NCBI GenBank assembly: GCA_037974665.1
Contig: CM075767.1
Location: forward strand, 8,016,271 to 8,080,270
Source: Ehretia macrophylla
Lineage: Eukaryota > Streptophyta > Magnoliopsida > Boraginales > Ehretiaceae
Length of the DNA: 64,000 nucleotides
Reading direction: 5' to 3'
Each line of letters opens with the position of its first letter. Position 1 is the stretch's first letter. This document shows positions 44,994 through 57,544 of the stretch, piece by piece. The translations under genes and the position numbers were made by a program. The notes under the pieces are model-generated. The model saw only the letters and a program-made list of their open reading frames with translations. It was not told the DNA's origin and ran no database searches.

Positions 44994-46708
44994 TATTAAT
45001 ATATTATAGAGTCATTTTCAAAATATATCATTTTAAAGGCCAAAAATTATCTTATATCTAGACACTTCTAAACTTTTGGAAGCTTATTTTATTTATTCAT
45101 CATCTATGCAATGTGCACGTGAGTGAGAGAAGGAAAAAGAGAAAGATTAACAAAGGTTCATGTCTTCTAGCTCATAAAATTGGTGTTTATAGTACCTTTA
45201 TAACTTTTGAGGTTTATGATGATTCCATAATGTTTTAGCTTAGTTAATATTGGAGTATGTAGCAATTAAGTGGATTTTGTGGTTTGTGAATTAGGGTTCT
45301 TGAGATGAGATAAAATTTTGGGGCTTTGATTGAGGTAAGTGAGGAATCCCTCTCTGTCTTTGATTATCCTTCATGTAGTCTAGCCAGCCATTATCAGATT
45401 GTTGAATGTTGAATGAATTGAATTTTTAGATTTATGTGCCTTAACAATTGTTTTGGCAAACTCCGGAAGTAGGTCCTATGGTGTTCCCTTTTTGTTCATG
45501 TTGAGTTTTTTATCTCTTGGGTTCATTTGTTTTCATCCTTATTGTTTCCTTGATGTTTTTAATAATGTTCAAGCATATTTTGCATTTTCTATTCATTAAT
45601 AAAGTTCATTGTTCGATACTGCCATTTTATCATTAGCTAAATTCTGAGCGCTTTGTTTTTGTTGCTTCAGTTCTTTCATTATTTTATTTTACATGCTTTA
45701 AATAGTCTGGAGTTCTTATTTTGTTCTTGATGTCCTTCGTGAACTCAAATTGTGACTTCCCCTTCAACTTGCCTAAGCATAAACTATTTGATTTTATGTG
45801 TCATCACCTTTTTATTTTCCCAATTAAATGCGTAAAAGCTACGAAAAAATCTATATTTAGCATCTGATAGCCATGATAGTTCTAGCTTATGGCTCCACAT
45901 TAGTGTAACTTATATATATGTTGTATCTCATATTCTTGGTCACTGGCTCTACAATTCATTTATATGAGTTCCCTATTACCTGTTATATTCTAGTTTTCCT
46001 TATTATTTTTGTCAACATTATGCTTAAGTGGTTATTGGGAATGTCTTTATAGTTCATAGTTGTCTGAGCTATTCTTTTGTGAAATCCATAACGATCCTGG
46101 CTAAGTTTTAGGTCAATTTTAGTTATCTATGTGTTCTTTTACTATGGGATTTCGACATCTCAAGCTTGACTTTCCATATTCGGGTCTTTAGCTTATAATT
46201 TTTGTGGTGTTAGCTCTATCTCAAGAAATTGTGAAATCCCCATGTGGAAGTTCTTCCTTCTCCTGTCGTGTGATTTAGAAGTGCTAATGTCATTCTTAGT
46301 GAATAAATTAGTAGTGTATTTTATACTATCATCTATTGGATTAAGTTCTCATCCATCCTCAATGTTTGGATCTTATAAAATGTTATTTATATGATCCTTG
46401 GTTGTAATATGTCAATGTCTAAGGTTTTGCTTCCTCATGTGTTTCCTGTAAGAAGCCCATTTAACTCCTACTATCACCTCTGGAGAAAACTCTTACTATC
46501 ATTTGGTAAGCGATGTTCTTCTTCAACTTTTGGGACATTTTGTGAAAGTCCTCGGTTACAACTTAATCTATAGTTCATTGACTCATTGGTCTTGCTCGTT
46601 TATGAGTCTATTGCTATGCTAGCTTACCTCTATTCTTTTCGTCACACCATAAGTTTTAATGTTCATTTGTTATGACTATTTGATTCGATCATTATAGTAA
46701 GCAGAGTA
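44994..46708. other. Intergenic DNA, no gene recognised
   Basis: Mixed composition with CT-rich plus strand. Only short open frames such as 46391-46573 are present. Confidence 0.5.
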
Positions 46709-49003
46709 TGTGACACCTCGACCAGAGCATATAGTTATTTATTAATTTGCATATATTTGTATGCATCAATTGGTCTATTTCTTGATTTATCTGCATCGAT
46801 GATTATTTGCATTGCATTTAGAGTGAGTACAATTAATGCTAATAGAAGTCGAATGCTTAGATAATAATATATAGATGCATTAATGGGCTTATTGGATTAT
46901 TAAGACGAATAGAATAGCAATTGGGCCTAACTAATTATATTGAGAATAGTTAAAAAAAAGCCCAAATTAGCCCATATAGCAAATAAAATATTAAAATTGC
47001 ACAAGAATTGTCTAGAAGTCCTAGAGGGAATCGGGTGAGGGGAAAGAAAAGGAGAGAAAGAGAAATGAAGCTAGGGCAAAGAGGAAGAGAAGAAAAAGAG
47101 AGAAAACAAGGAAGAAATGGTGGAAATCAAACCTTACAAATCTATTTTTCATGCAATTCTTCAAGTCATAGGTGAGGGGACCATGTTAATGTGCATTTTT
47201 AATTGTTATCTTGTTAGTATTAGAATTGGTATGGTGTGGTTAGTTGATAAATGAAGTGTTGGAAGCATGCAAAGTTGATTACTATATGTATAGACTAAAG
47301 TACTAGCTTTGAAATGCATGTGTAGTTACTTCTTGTGTGTTGATTTAGTTGTTGTTATTGTCTTGCTAATATGATCATTACTGAAGTTAAAGTGCTTAAT
47401 CAATGATCTTAATGAAGTTCTTGAACTAGATACAAAGCAAGAAATGATCATAGTTAGCTAAACATGCAAAGTAATGGCTTGAAAGTGAACAAGTGCAAGT
47501 GTGTGGGTTTCTAGACATATTGTGCACCTGATTTCTAGAGCTTATTTCAGGTAATAAACATTGTTGTATTTGGCTGAATTTTTAGTATGTAGTGCCCAAG
47601 ACCATGAGGAACAAATTCTCTTTTAGGTGCAAATTCTAATTATGTCGTTAGGATGCACTTTTAGAGCCATTTCAGTAGGCTTCTGATTCTCGCATAGGTG
47701 CAAGGCAAATTGTGTAGTAAACTTATAGAGGCCATAACTTGATGAATATAGCTCCGAATTGGGATCCATTTGATGCTAAACCCATCTACACTTAATGAAC
47801 TACATGACTGTGCAGTTTCAGAGGTTTTAGAGAACAATAAGGTTGATAACCGAATCAGTAAATTCCTACTTCAATTTAGCTTGTAATTGTAATTGAGATT
47901 CTAGTTGAAATTGTCATTTTCTTGTGTTGCTTTACTTGCTGATGGATAATATTGATTGTCTAAATGTTCAAATGCATGAGTACTTAAACTATGGATTGGA
48001 GTAGCATGTGTTTTATTGATTACATTGATTGTTGATGCTTATGTGCGAGGGGCAACCTACTTTGTTGTCCCCTCATTTATGTGTTTACCGATTGATTGTT
48101 TATTAATTGTTGAGTGCTTTATCAAGTGTCATCAATGGTTGCGCAATCATATCGTTCAGTACAGATGTGTTAGTCCTCTATTGGGCAGCAGAGGGCTTGC
48201 CAGTGGTTGGTTGCCCAACCTCTGTGACTTATTCCCTCACTCGCTTGGTCGATGAAGGCCTCAGGGTGTTGGGTCGTAGGATATTTGGGGTACATCTAGA
48301 GTACACCCACCGGAGTTATAAGGGATTTGCCGGCATTATTATCGCATCACAATGGAGCAAAAGAAGTGGGAGTGATAAGGTTGGAAAGAGATCATATCGT
48401 ATCCTTTTTATATGAGTGTTATCTAGTTTCATAAAGCTTGAATGATTGTCTCATATTAAGGTTATACTCTCGTGCTTATAGTTATCGTGTACTTTTATTC
48501 GATTATATGCCTTTCCATATGTGCATTCACGAAAAGGGTTTTTGAAAACTTCCCGTATTTATTCCCCTCTCACTAAGCACGTGGTTGCTCACTCTTTTTT
48601 TTTTTCTCTAACAATTTCAGGTGTAGCAAGGTGGAATTGAAGTGCTTTACAAGTTGTTTGGGCTATTTTGCATGGAGTGTCATTTTTCTCAAGTTAGCCT
48701 ATTATGTTGCCTTGTCAATGTCATTAGAATGTGAAGAGTTTGTTAAGCATTGTGAAATTGTAATAAATGTATACATAGTCTAGTTTGAGACTTGTAATGT
48801 TAATAAACTTGAGTGTAAAAGTTAAAGGCTTAAGAGATGTTGAATGCTTGTTGTAGTGCAATTGTTTGATTGAACAGGTTTTTATTTTGGATTGTTCATA
48901 ATACAGGGAAAACTCAGTCTATTTTTTCTCATTTTAATTGTCTTGGGGATTGGGTCGGGTTGTTACTATTGGACTTGATTCCGCAAGGGATCGAGTCGTT
49001 ACA
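46709..49003 (+). mobile_element. Ty3/gypsy solo LTR (Tekay/Del-like)
   Basis: Begins TGTGACACCTCGACC and ends gggatcgagtcgttaca, the style of chromovirus LTRs, with a gggtcgggttgttac variant just before. Flanked by gagta (46704-46708) / aagta (49004-49008), a 5-bp duplication with one mismatch. No internal domain follows. Short open frames within (48016-48415) are not recognised proteins. Confidence 0.62.
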
Positions 49004-50715
49004 AAGTATCTGTGTGATTATGTGTATATATGTTATGGGTGGGTGCACCTATCGCCTAGTGAGAGCCTAATACTCACTTTTTGACCGGCATTGGATGGGT
49101 AAATGCAGTCACGACTTACTTTTGGCTAGTCATTCTACCCATGGCTATGCCATATGTGTTTCCATGTGCTTTATTTCAGCTAATCCATTTGTATCTTCAT
49201 GTGATGGATCTCATTTTGGCCTTCGGTTGTGTGGTAGTGATTGCTTAAAACTAGCTTTATGTTTTTGTTTCTGTTTACATTGTTACTTATCTATGTTAAA
49301 CTGTGTCATTGGAATTTTTGATATTTTGTATGTGTTAACCAAACGCTTCGATTGGTCGATTGGTTATATCATTTGTAAACTTATATTCTGCTTTTCATCA
49401 TATTCCCTTGTGTACTCCTATGGTTAATCTCATTTTCAAACCTTTGCAATGTCTTCATGTGCCTTCGATTGGCTAGTGCTGCTTGTGTCCTCAATTGTTC
49501 CGATCCATATTTTCTTTTGACCAACCCTATGTCTCGCTTAAGTGGGAAAGGTGCAAATTTAGGAATTAGGGTTTAGGGGGTAAGGAAAGGTTCGTGGGGG
49601 TAGTGGTGAGGTTGAGGATGTGGGTACGGGTGATATTGTGTGTGTATGTGGCAAGAAAATTAGAAGGGGGGAGGGGATAAAAATAATAAAATTAGAAAAC
49701 GAGAACAAAAAAGGAACAAATAAAAAAATGAATAAAAGGGTGTAAATATAATTTCAATAAACTTTTTAGCAAAGTTAACATCTTGTTAAGTTTGATTTTG
49801 ATCAAGGAGTAATAAGTGTCGGTACATATAAATGTTAAAGGAATTAAATAGATTTAACCTCAACCAAATGGGGATTTTTTGGCTAGGCTTGTGCTTTAAT
49901 GTTTATCCCAAGTTAGGCTAGTTTTTATTTTTTATTTTTCACTTTTCATTGTATATGATCATCTGATCTACCTTTGTACTTTTCATTATTCAATGAAAAA
50001 CCCAATGCTTAATTAGCCAAAAAAGAAAAGAAAAAATCACACTAGCCAATCTTTACTCTTTTTAGATGCATGAAGCATCTAAAAGGATGCACATTGGTAA
50101 AGCCTTTGGGTGGCAAATTAGCAACACTCGATAGTTGTGGTGGCTATCATCATTTGTTGTCTTTTCTTCATTGTTCTTATTAATTACCACATCAGTTAAC
50201 TAAATTTAAGCAGTTAAAAGAAAAAATTATTATATTTATATATCATTTTCAATACATTTCCATACATGCATGCGAGTTTTTTTAATCTGAACTCTAATAT
50301 TATATATTATTAATAACTTAAAAGCAATATTGTTCAATAATCTGAACTCTAATATTATATATTATTAATAACCTTATTTAAAAACTTAAACTGATAAAAA
50401 AAAGTATTTTATATTTATTTATTTATTGTCTTCTAGGGGTCTTAACATAACATTTTTGTACAATCACGACCAGAATTTTATTAAAAACCTCCATCCTTCT
50501 AAAGGGTGAAAAATTAGGAAATGGGGTAAAAAATCTAGACTACCATTGAAAGAAATATGCACAATAAATGTTGTTCCACATGCTGGCAGAAGCAAGATCG
50601 AGCATACTACTAGCTAGGCACAAATGATATTTAACTCACGTACAAAACATATCAAAATACAGAAAATGTCGTGCAAGTATAACAGCATTCTAATCATAAA
50701 TTTCTACTCTAAATC
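49004..50715. other. Intergenic DNA 3' of the GARP gene
   Basis: Includes the right end of the candidate TIR element and a 55-bp tandem duplication (50284-50390). No coding sequence recognised. Confidence 0.5.
50284..50390. repeat. 55-bp tandem duplication
   Basis: aatctgaactctaatattat and what follows occurs at 50284 and 50339. Confidence 0.8.
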
Positions 50716-53264
50716 TCAACAGCCACATAAAGCAATAGATAAATCTAAGTCAACAACACAGTTGTTTCCTGAGGAAGGACCTAAATGATGGTCTAAGTTA
50801 GACCTAGAGTTGGATGAGATCACCTCACTCATCTCACTCATGGAAGACGTATGACTTTTTTGAATGGAGGGTTGACGCAATGTGAGTGACAAGGACAATT
50901 CACAGCCATGAACATCTTCTTCATCTGCTGCATGATGGTGGTGTATATTCTCCAGGCTCTGAAATTTCCATTTTTGTGATGATTCAACCTAAAAGACAAA
51001 AGCAGCAAAGTGATTCCATGGTTAACAGCAAGCAGCATGATTTTCATGGAAGGTTGATGCCATGTAACAAAATGCAAATAGGAATAATAAATCAAATGAA
51101 ATGTTGAGCACCAGAAATGGAGAAATGGAGAAATGGAGGGGAGGAGCGCAAGGAAGAAACTCCATAGAATAAGTGTTCAGACATATGCTAATTCCCATCA
51201 TTTTTTTTCTTCATAACAAGGAAATCACCTCAAACATTATTACACTGAATTCACTCCGAAATTATAAGTCCGTGGTAAAAGATACACCCTAATAAATGCA
51301 CCACAGTGGAAGCTCTTCTTTGACCCATGAACCAACACCTTTACATCACCCTTCAGGACACCAATCCCCATCAATCTTATTTTCATTATTTAAATCCTCG
51401 CCAACATTTGTATGTTTTCATTATCCTTTTTCTTGTTTGGAGTTGTCCTATCTTTTCCCATTCCTAGATTCATTTAATTCAAACTTGAGTCCGAGTTGTA
51501 TAATTATGGCTATATGCTAATTCCCATCATTTCTTTTTCTTCATAACAAGAAAATCACCTCAAACATTATCACACTGAATTCACTCCAAGATTATAAGCC
51601 CGTGGTAAAAGATACACCCTAATAAATGCACCACAGTGGAAGCTCTTCTTTGACCCATGAATCAACTCCTTTACAACATTTATTCACACCCTTCGGGACA
51701 CCGATCCCCATCAATCTTATTTTCATTATTTAAATCTTCGCCAACACAAAATGTATGTTTTGTAGCAATAATTATACAACTCGAACTCAAGTTTGAATTA
51801 AATGAATCTAAGAATGGGAAAAGATAGGACAACTCCAAAACAAGAAAAAGGATAATGAAAATAGAAGAAAACACCAAAACAAGTTGGAGTAACTATAACA
51901 CATTTCATGCGAAAAGAGAAACCCCTATATATGTTTGTTGTGAAAATTACTAGTATTACTTTTTTTTTTGGGTCAGAATTACTAGTATTACTATTAGTGC
52001 TAAGTTACGTTCCTTGGTTTTATACAAGGACAAATACTTATAGCAATAACCAGGTGAATAAGTTCCTACGAAATCATGCAGGGATCACTTCATAAATGAG
52101 GTGCCCCACTATTCAAAAGGCGCTGCTGCTGTCCTGCACTGCATTAAATGACAAATTTGAAATTTTTGCTATAGACCCCTGATAGTAAATCTGAGATTTT
52201 TTTAGTAAAGATGTACACGTACATAAGACGTTATGAATAAAATTCTATAATTATAAATTGTACGTCTTATATTATCATAACTACATAAATAATAGATAAT
52301 CATTGAATTTAAGTCATAATATTATAAAATTATAAGTGGATTCATTCTTGAGACTTTTACCATGTTAATCATAACTACGAATAGATGCCAAATTGGAATA
52401 ATCTCTCAGTCAACCAACAACCATTTACCATGACTAAATGCCAAATTATAAGATCAAGGTTTTTGTCAACATTTAGTAGTGTGTATCTATTAGATTACCG
52501 CTTTATATCATATTTTATTTATTTAAATATTAAATGTCAAATCTTTTATGTTTCACGTGTTATACTAGGTACATGATTAGAGAAAGCAGAACCAAAGCAT
52601 AAAATATTCTCTTTCTTTAAAATAAAGAAATTGTTGACAAAAACCTACATGCTGCAAAATTTCAAACCTGCTCTCAAATTCTCGAAACTTTCTCACCTTA
52701 AAGCAACATAATGATTAAGCACCTTTACTACATTCTGCCAAATTGTAGCTACTCTTAGTAGTTCCTTTACTTTTCTCTTGAGATGACATACCAATGAAAT
52801 ACATTGAATTGCATCCTTCATATTCATAGGTAATGTAATCTAGAATAATGAAAATACAACAAGTTTCATCATGAAATGTAGGCGTATCATCTTTATTGTA
52901 AATAAATCTAACATTCCATGTAAAGATGCATAATATAGTTGTAATAAAATAATATGTACAGTTTGCTTCTATCATAACGTTATAACCACAAAGGGAATCC
53001 AGATCCGAAGAGAACGTGGTAGAAAAGAGAAGTAAAAAGAAAGAAAAATAGTAAAAATGTAAAGAAAAACCACACCCATGCATCCACCGGTCAAAGAAGC
53101 ATTCTGGTTCATGGGTATAAAAAATAAAAGAAAGAAAGAGAGAAAGCATGTATAGCATGCTATGGAGTGTGGTCACTAGAGTTGAAACTAGAAAAGTAGT
53201 CCAACGAGAACCAAGAATACACTCAACCTATTAGAAAAAGCTGCTCAAAAAGAAATACTAGGTG

Positions 53265-53307
<43 letters not shown>

Positions 53308-54882
53308 GAAAAGGGTAGGGGCTATCACACCTTGAAAAACTCGGATTCTACCATTGGACCTCGACCTCCTGCTGCATTGCCGAAAGGATTATTGTGATTG
53401 TGAAAGAGATCTTGTGACAGATTCCAATTGAAAACAGTCTCTTTCTTCTCCTTCACTCCACTTTTCTCAGCCATAGTCTGTATGTAGGCAACATTATCGT
53501 ACGGCTTCCTCACTGATTCACCTGTACTGCTTTGGCTGCAATGCAGATTTTCTGTGATAGGACTCATTGTCTCGATTCTTGCTCTGAGTAAGAGGTGTGA
53601 AGAAGCAAAAAAAGGTAAATATGCATATGTAAATGCAGATAATGAGGGAATTTGTTTTAATCGATCCCAAACGATTATGGGTGTGTCTCTGGCAGGTCAC
53701 GCACAGAGACACTCATGATCATATTTAAGCCTAACCCGTTAATGAGATACTAGACTGAGGCTAAAGTTCACCTTTTAGTAGGAGGAGCACAACATACGAA
53801 CAAAGAATCTGATCGTTCCATAGCATTAGAAGAAGAAGAAGAATGGTAGACCACACAATTCTCTTGCTCAACAACCCTTAGATGATGATGATGATGGTCT
53901 TCTGAAGACTGTTTCCTCTGCTGTGTGCTGCTTCTATCTAAACCAACAAAAGCACATGCAGACAAAAAGGTGTAAAGACACGTAGAAGAGTTAAAATAAA
54001 AAATAAAAACTTCTCAGCGTGCGTGTGTGTGTGTGTGTGTTTGTTTGTTTGACAAAACAAGAGGAGGCACATGGCCATTATTAGGATATGCTAGTAGGAA
54101 AACAATCATTGGTGTTTTTGGAAACAGGATAGTAAGGTTGAGTGAGTTTTCATTGACAATGCCAATATTAGAAGACTTAAAATGATAGTAGTAGTTTAAT
54201 GTAGTAGGTTGGAACAACACTTTCTTGGTAAAAGAATTAATGAACGTAGTGACATTTCATTTCCTAAATATGTGTAAGAATGCAGGAGAAGAAAATTAAT
54301 ACTAATTGAAGAGCACCTAAGTACGGTAACTTTGGTACCGTCATACTTGAGAGTAGCAAAATCCATTAGTGCAAAAAAACTTAAATCCCATTTAAAAAAA
54401 AATTACGAACAGTCCACGCCCATGGCTCAAAAATGAATCTCATTTTCGTGTACAGATCGTGTTGAAGACAATAATAATATAACAAATTCTCTTTCAACCA
54501 TTTTAACCGTTTAAACATTTAAATGATGTGGTGATCTAAAATAAATATATGATTTGGTACCATATAGTATATAGATAACAAAACATGGAGAACAGTGAAG
54601 AATAACATACCTTGTTTGCTTACTTCACTCTTCATACTTCTATACATCTGTTTATGAACAAAGAAAACCACAGTAAAGACAAAATCTTTATGCAATATAA
54701 AGAAAGCTAAAGAGAATCCTATGAACATCCTACAGAAACCAACCTGGAGATGGCTTTTCACATGAGAAATGGTGAGCCCTCTAACATCCATCAACTGAAG
54801 TACAAGCTTTGGTGTTGCTTCTACACTCGTCAAAGATCACACATGGTTTTGAGTCAATGACCAAACAAGAGTTGACCCAAAA

Positions 54883-54932
<50 letters not shown>

Positions 54933-55104
54933 GTAAAAGATGAAGAGTTAAGTAGTAAGGTATAGGAGAGAGCTTACTGTCTTGGCCTCCGAGCCTCTCA
55001 ATAGCATGAACAAAGCAGTGATGAAGATCAGGAGTCCATCTCAAACGAGGTACCTTAGATCTAATGTACTGCCTCACACCACCACTCCTTCCACAACTAC
55101 CCAT
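50716..55104 (-). CDS. GARP / G2-like MYB transcription factor (At1g14600-like), complete
   Basis: Six exons, all GT-AG, phases consistent: 55104-54978, 54820-54744, 54647-54611, 53937-53772, 53583-53331, 50988-50716 (TGA). The product is 310 residues. Residues 17-71 form the GARP DNA-binding domain: KVPRLRWTPDLHHCFVHAIE, ATPKLVLQLMDVRGLTI, SHVKSHLQMYRS. Then His (95-99) and Ser runs, and two EAR-like motifs, LSLSL (251-255) and LDLSIAL (301-307), suggesting a repressor (inference). The start ATG at 55104 has purine at -3 and G at +4; the GATGAA codon before it is not an in-frame methionine. Exon 5 could begin at 53583 or 6 bp later; both stay in frame. The closest family I recall is the Arabidopsis At1g14600/At2g02060 group; target genes are unknown. 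Confidence 0.9.
51183..51863. repeat. Composite direct plus inverted duplication in GARP intron 5
   Basis: A block at 51183-51407 is repeated directly at 51512-51746, while the next block 51414-51511 is repeated inverted at 51764-51863. Similarity is high by eye (few mismatches, one 15-bp insertion). Such a pattern suggests duplication with an inversion during repair. Confidence 0.85.
53269..53302. repeat. (GA)17 microsatellite
   Basis: Uninterrupted GA units in GARP intron 5, 28 bp from the exon 5 donor at 53330. Confidence 0.95.
54019..54041. repeat. GT-rich microsatellite in GARP intron 3
   Basis: gcgtgcgtgtgtgtgtgtgt followed by tttgtttg, between exons 3 and 4. Confidence 0.85.
54885..54932. 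repeat. (AC)n(AT)n compound microsatellite in GARP intron 1
   Basis: About 16 AC units run directly into about 8 AT units. Confidence 0.95.
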
Positions 55105-55109
55105 TTCAT
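55074..55109 (-). CDS. Overlapping upstream ORF of the GARP gene, 11 codons
   Basis: An ATG at 55109, 5 bp before the main ATG, opens ATGAAATGG.. in another frame and ends TGA at 55074, overlapping the main CDS. Its context is poor (T at -3), the main start is strong, so leaky scanning is expected. Being this close it could lower translation slightly or be ignored. Confidence 0.35.
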   Translation of the reverse strand: MKWVVVEGVVV

Positions 55110-55270
55110 CAACCAACCTTATAAATATGAATATGTTTGTGTTAGGTTAGGTTTTAACAAGAGCGTCTTTCTTTGGAAAATAGCTGTTTTTAAGCAAACC
55201 TCGTCAATGGAACTGTGTAGGTGTAGGTGTAGGTTTAGGTTTAGAGGAACAAGATGTATATATGCTATCG

Positions 55271-55282
55271 CCTATATATGCA
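55271..55282 (-). promoter_or_regulatory. Possible TATA box of the GARP gene
   Basis: gcatatataggc on the minus strand, about 170 bp before the start codon. A TATA box fits, but AT-rich surroundings make this weak. Confidence 0.3.
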
Positions 55283-56988
55283 CTGCAGAAAGTATTTAAT
55301 TATTATTAATAATATAATAGATTCTAGAGAGCAAAGAGAAGAGAGAAAGATATGTCACGAGAAAAGGGTAAGGGAAAGAGATGAGAAGAGGGGGTTTATT
55401 TTGTCTGCAAATTCCGTATAATTAAGGAGGGACTGCGTCTGCGTGTGATGATGAACATTGAATATGTTGTTTGTATATCTGTTTTTATTCGTGAGCCACT
55501 GCCAAAGAAAAATTCTCATCACGAGCTTCTGATCTTCTCCTTAGTTGAAATCATTACCAATACAAGTACCAACTGCTCCTCCTGCTACTTTGACCTCTCT
55601 CTCTTTCTCTCTCTCTCTCTCTCCCTCCCCCTTCAATACGCCAAGCTTGTCATCATCACAAAACCCCAAGAAAACATTAATACTTCCAAAAGAATAAAAT
55701 AAAATCAAATTAAGTTTTTCCTCACTAAATAAAATTAATTGTATAAATTTTATAATGTCATTCATTTTTATTAAAAATTGTGTCTTTTAATGTAAGATAT
55801 CTCAAATCTATATAATATAATCTGACTATATTTTGGTTGGTTTTTAGATGTTTAACGTCAACCTCCTTTTATTTGGACATGCATCTAGAAATGTCAAGGA
55901 AAAAAATAAACATAGCCTTTTACTTGCCCCAACTCTCCTGCGTTTGCGTGATAAAATGTCCTATGTAAAAGATAAATGATTTAAATTTATATATAATGCT
56001 TGTCACATAAAATCATATAAGAGCATTGTTAGATTTTATTTCATTTTTATTAATTATTTATCACTTTTTATGTGAATACTTAAATGATATGTTAAATAGT
56101 AATTCCTTTTATTTTTTCTATTTTTAACATATGTCAACTAAGTATACACTTAGAATATGATTAATAAATAATAAAAATAAATTAATACATAACATTTATA
56201 TCATATATATACAGAATAAGAGATAAAGTTTGAATAAATCAAGTCAAGCGATATATATTGACCATAAGAAAAAGATCTAAGAGTTTTGGCTTTGAATTCT
56301 AATTGTTTCTTTGGCAAAAAAAAAAAAAAAAGAAGAAATCTAATTGTTTGTTTCTTTGTTTTCTTCCTCTCTGATAAGGACACAAGTGCACAGTCAAAGC
56401 ATGCTGAAATCCTTTGCTCGTACTGTAGACTGTTGTTGTCTGTAGCAGGCATATGATTTGGCCTAGTTTGACTTTTAGACATTATTCTCTTTTTCGAATG
56501 ACAGATGTGCCCTTTACTTTTCGTATTGAAGTAGTTCTCTCTCATGCCTAAGCAAGGATAGGTTTAACTTGGAGAGCTATGAATGTACCTATGGTTAAAG
56601 GCGGTGCCTAAATTTTTTCGTAGACTTGATGTATCTATATGCATGCTGCGTAGGGAGCAAGAAGGATAATGTCAAACAAACTAGTAGAAAAATAATAACA
56701 AAGGGAATAACAAGGTAGAATAACGGCTCACACACGGCTTTTTCAAGTTCTTACATATAATTGACCAAAAAAAAAAGTTCTTACATATACATCTTTGAAT
56801 AGATAACAGATTCAATAGTAATGGAGTCGTGAAAAGAGTTAGTCCCTTTTTCTAAAATTTATCTTGTGAAAAAGTAATAGGAAGAAGAGTTCAAAAGCCC
56901 ACAGAAAATGTCTAATTTCTTTTCTTGTTTACAATCCTTTTCAGGTTTGAGAGAAGAAGACAGTGCTATAGAATTTGAATTCCTTTTA
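55283..56988. other. Upstream region of the GARP gene, no other gene recognised
   Basis: Contains a CT/TC tract near 55591-55624 and AT-rich DNA. Open frames at 55445-55702 and 56201-56545 are low-complexity and unrecognised. Confidence 0.5.
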
Positions 56989-57544
56989 CAGTAAAATCTT
57001 TTTAAATTAATACATAATAAATTAATAATCTCTTTTAAATAATAAAAATATTCAATCCCGATTTGGGACCAGAGTAAAAAAAATTAATAATTTTAATAAA
57101 ATTATAAGATAATACATTTAATTCTTTGTATTTTATCGAACCAAATATTTCATAAATTAATAATTAGCTAAAAAGTACATAACAATTGACTATGAAGTTT
57201 TCTCAAAATATGAATCAAAAGTAGCTTGTCTTTTGTTGAACTTCAAGTCTAGCTGAATCTCATATTTAATTGTGCGCAATGCGCCTAAAAGTTATAATCC
57301 TACTAAATTAGATTCTTATATTTTATTCTCATTTCACTTTTCTACTTGTCTTTTTAAATTAACCTGGAAAAATATGAGAAGCTTTTCAAAAAAGATAGCA
57401 TAAATATAAAATATTTACTATTAAGCTAAAAAAAATCAAATATCTCAATAATTTAATAATTATTAATTTATCGATAAATTAATATCTCGCTAAATTAATA
57501 AAATTTAACAGTCCCAACGCTATTAATTTAAAAAGGTTATACTG
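56989..57544. mobile_element. Emigrant-like MITE, copy 2 (opposite orientation)
   Basis: Starts cagtaaaatctttttaaatt and ends ttaaaaaggttatactg, flanked by TA on both sides. 556 bp; the right half matches the left half of copy 1 in reverse complement (ctcgctaaattaataaaatt, gtcccaacgctatt). Confidence 0.65.

Larger units (their letters stand above)
43961..49860. mobile_element. Candidate large TIR element (Mutator-like?)
   Basis: The left end gggttaaatccactttgtac..gacacttattt and, inverted, the right end aggttaaatctatttaattc..gacacttatta resemble each other over about 100 bp and both lead into CA-rich sequence (44150-44480 left, its GT-rich complement near 49600-49680 right). No target duplication was found and no transposase remains. 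An Emigrant-like MITE and a solo LTR lie inside it. Confidence 0.3.

Noticed and set aside
48016..48415. Two overlapping open frames of 79 and 102 codons
   Set aside because: They lie inside the putative solo LTR and show no recognisable domain.
49095..49427. 110-codon open frame rich in Cys, Phe and Ser
   Set aside because: Composition reflects T-rich DNA; no similarity or gene context.
52715..53176. 153-codon minus-strand open frame in GARP intron 5
   Set aside because: Aromatic-rich, AT-driven, no recognisable domain, and it lies between two exons whose phase joins directly.
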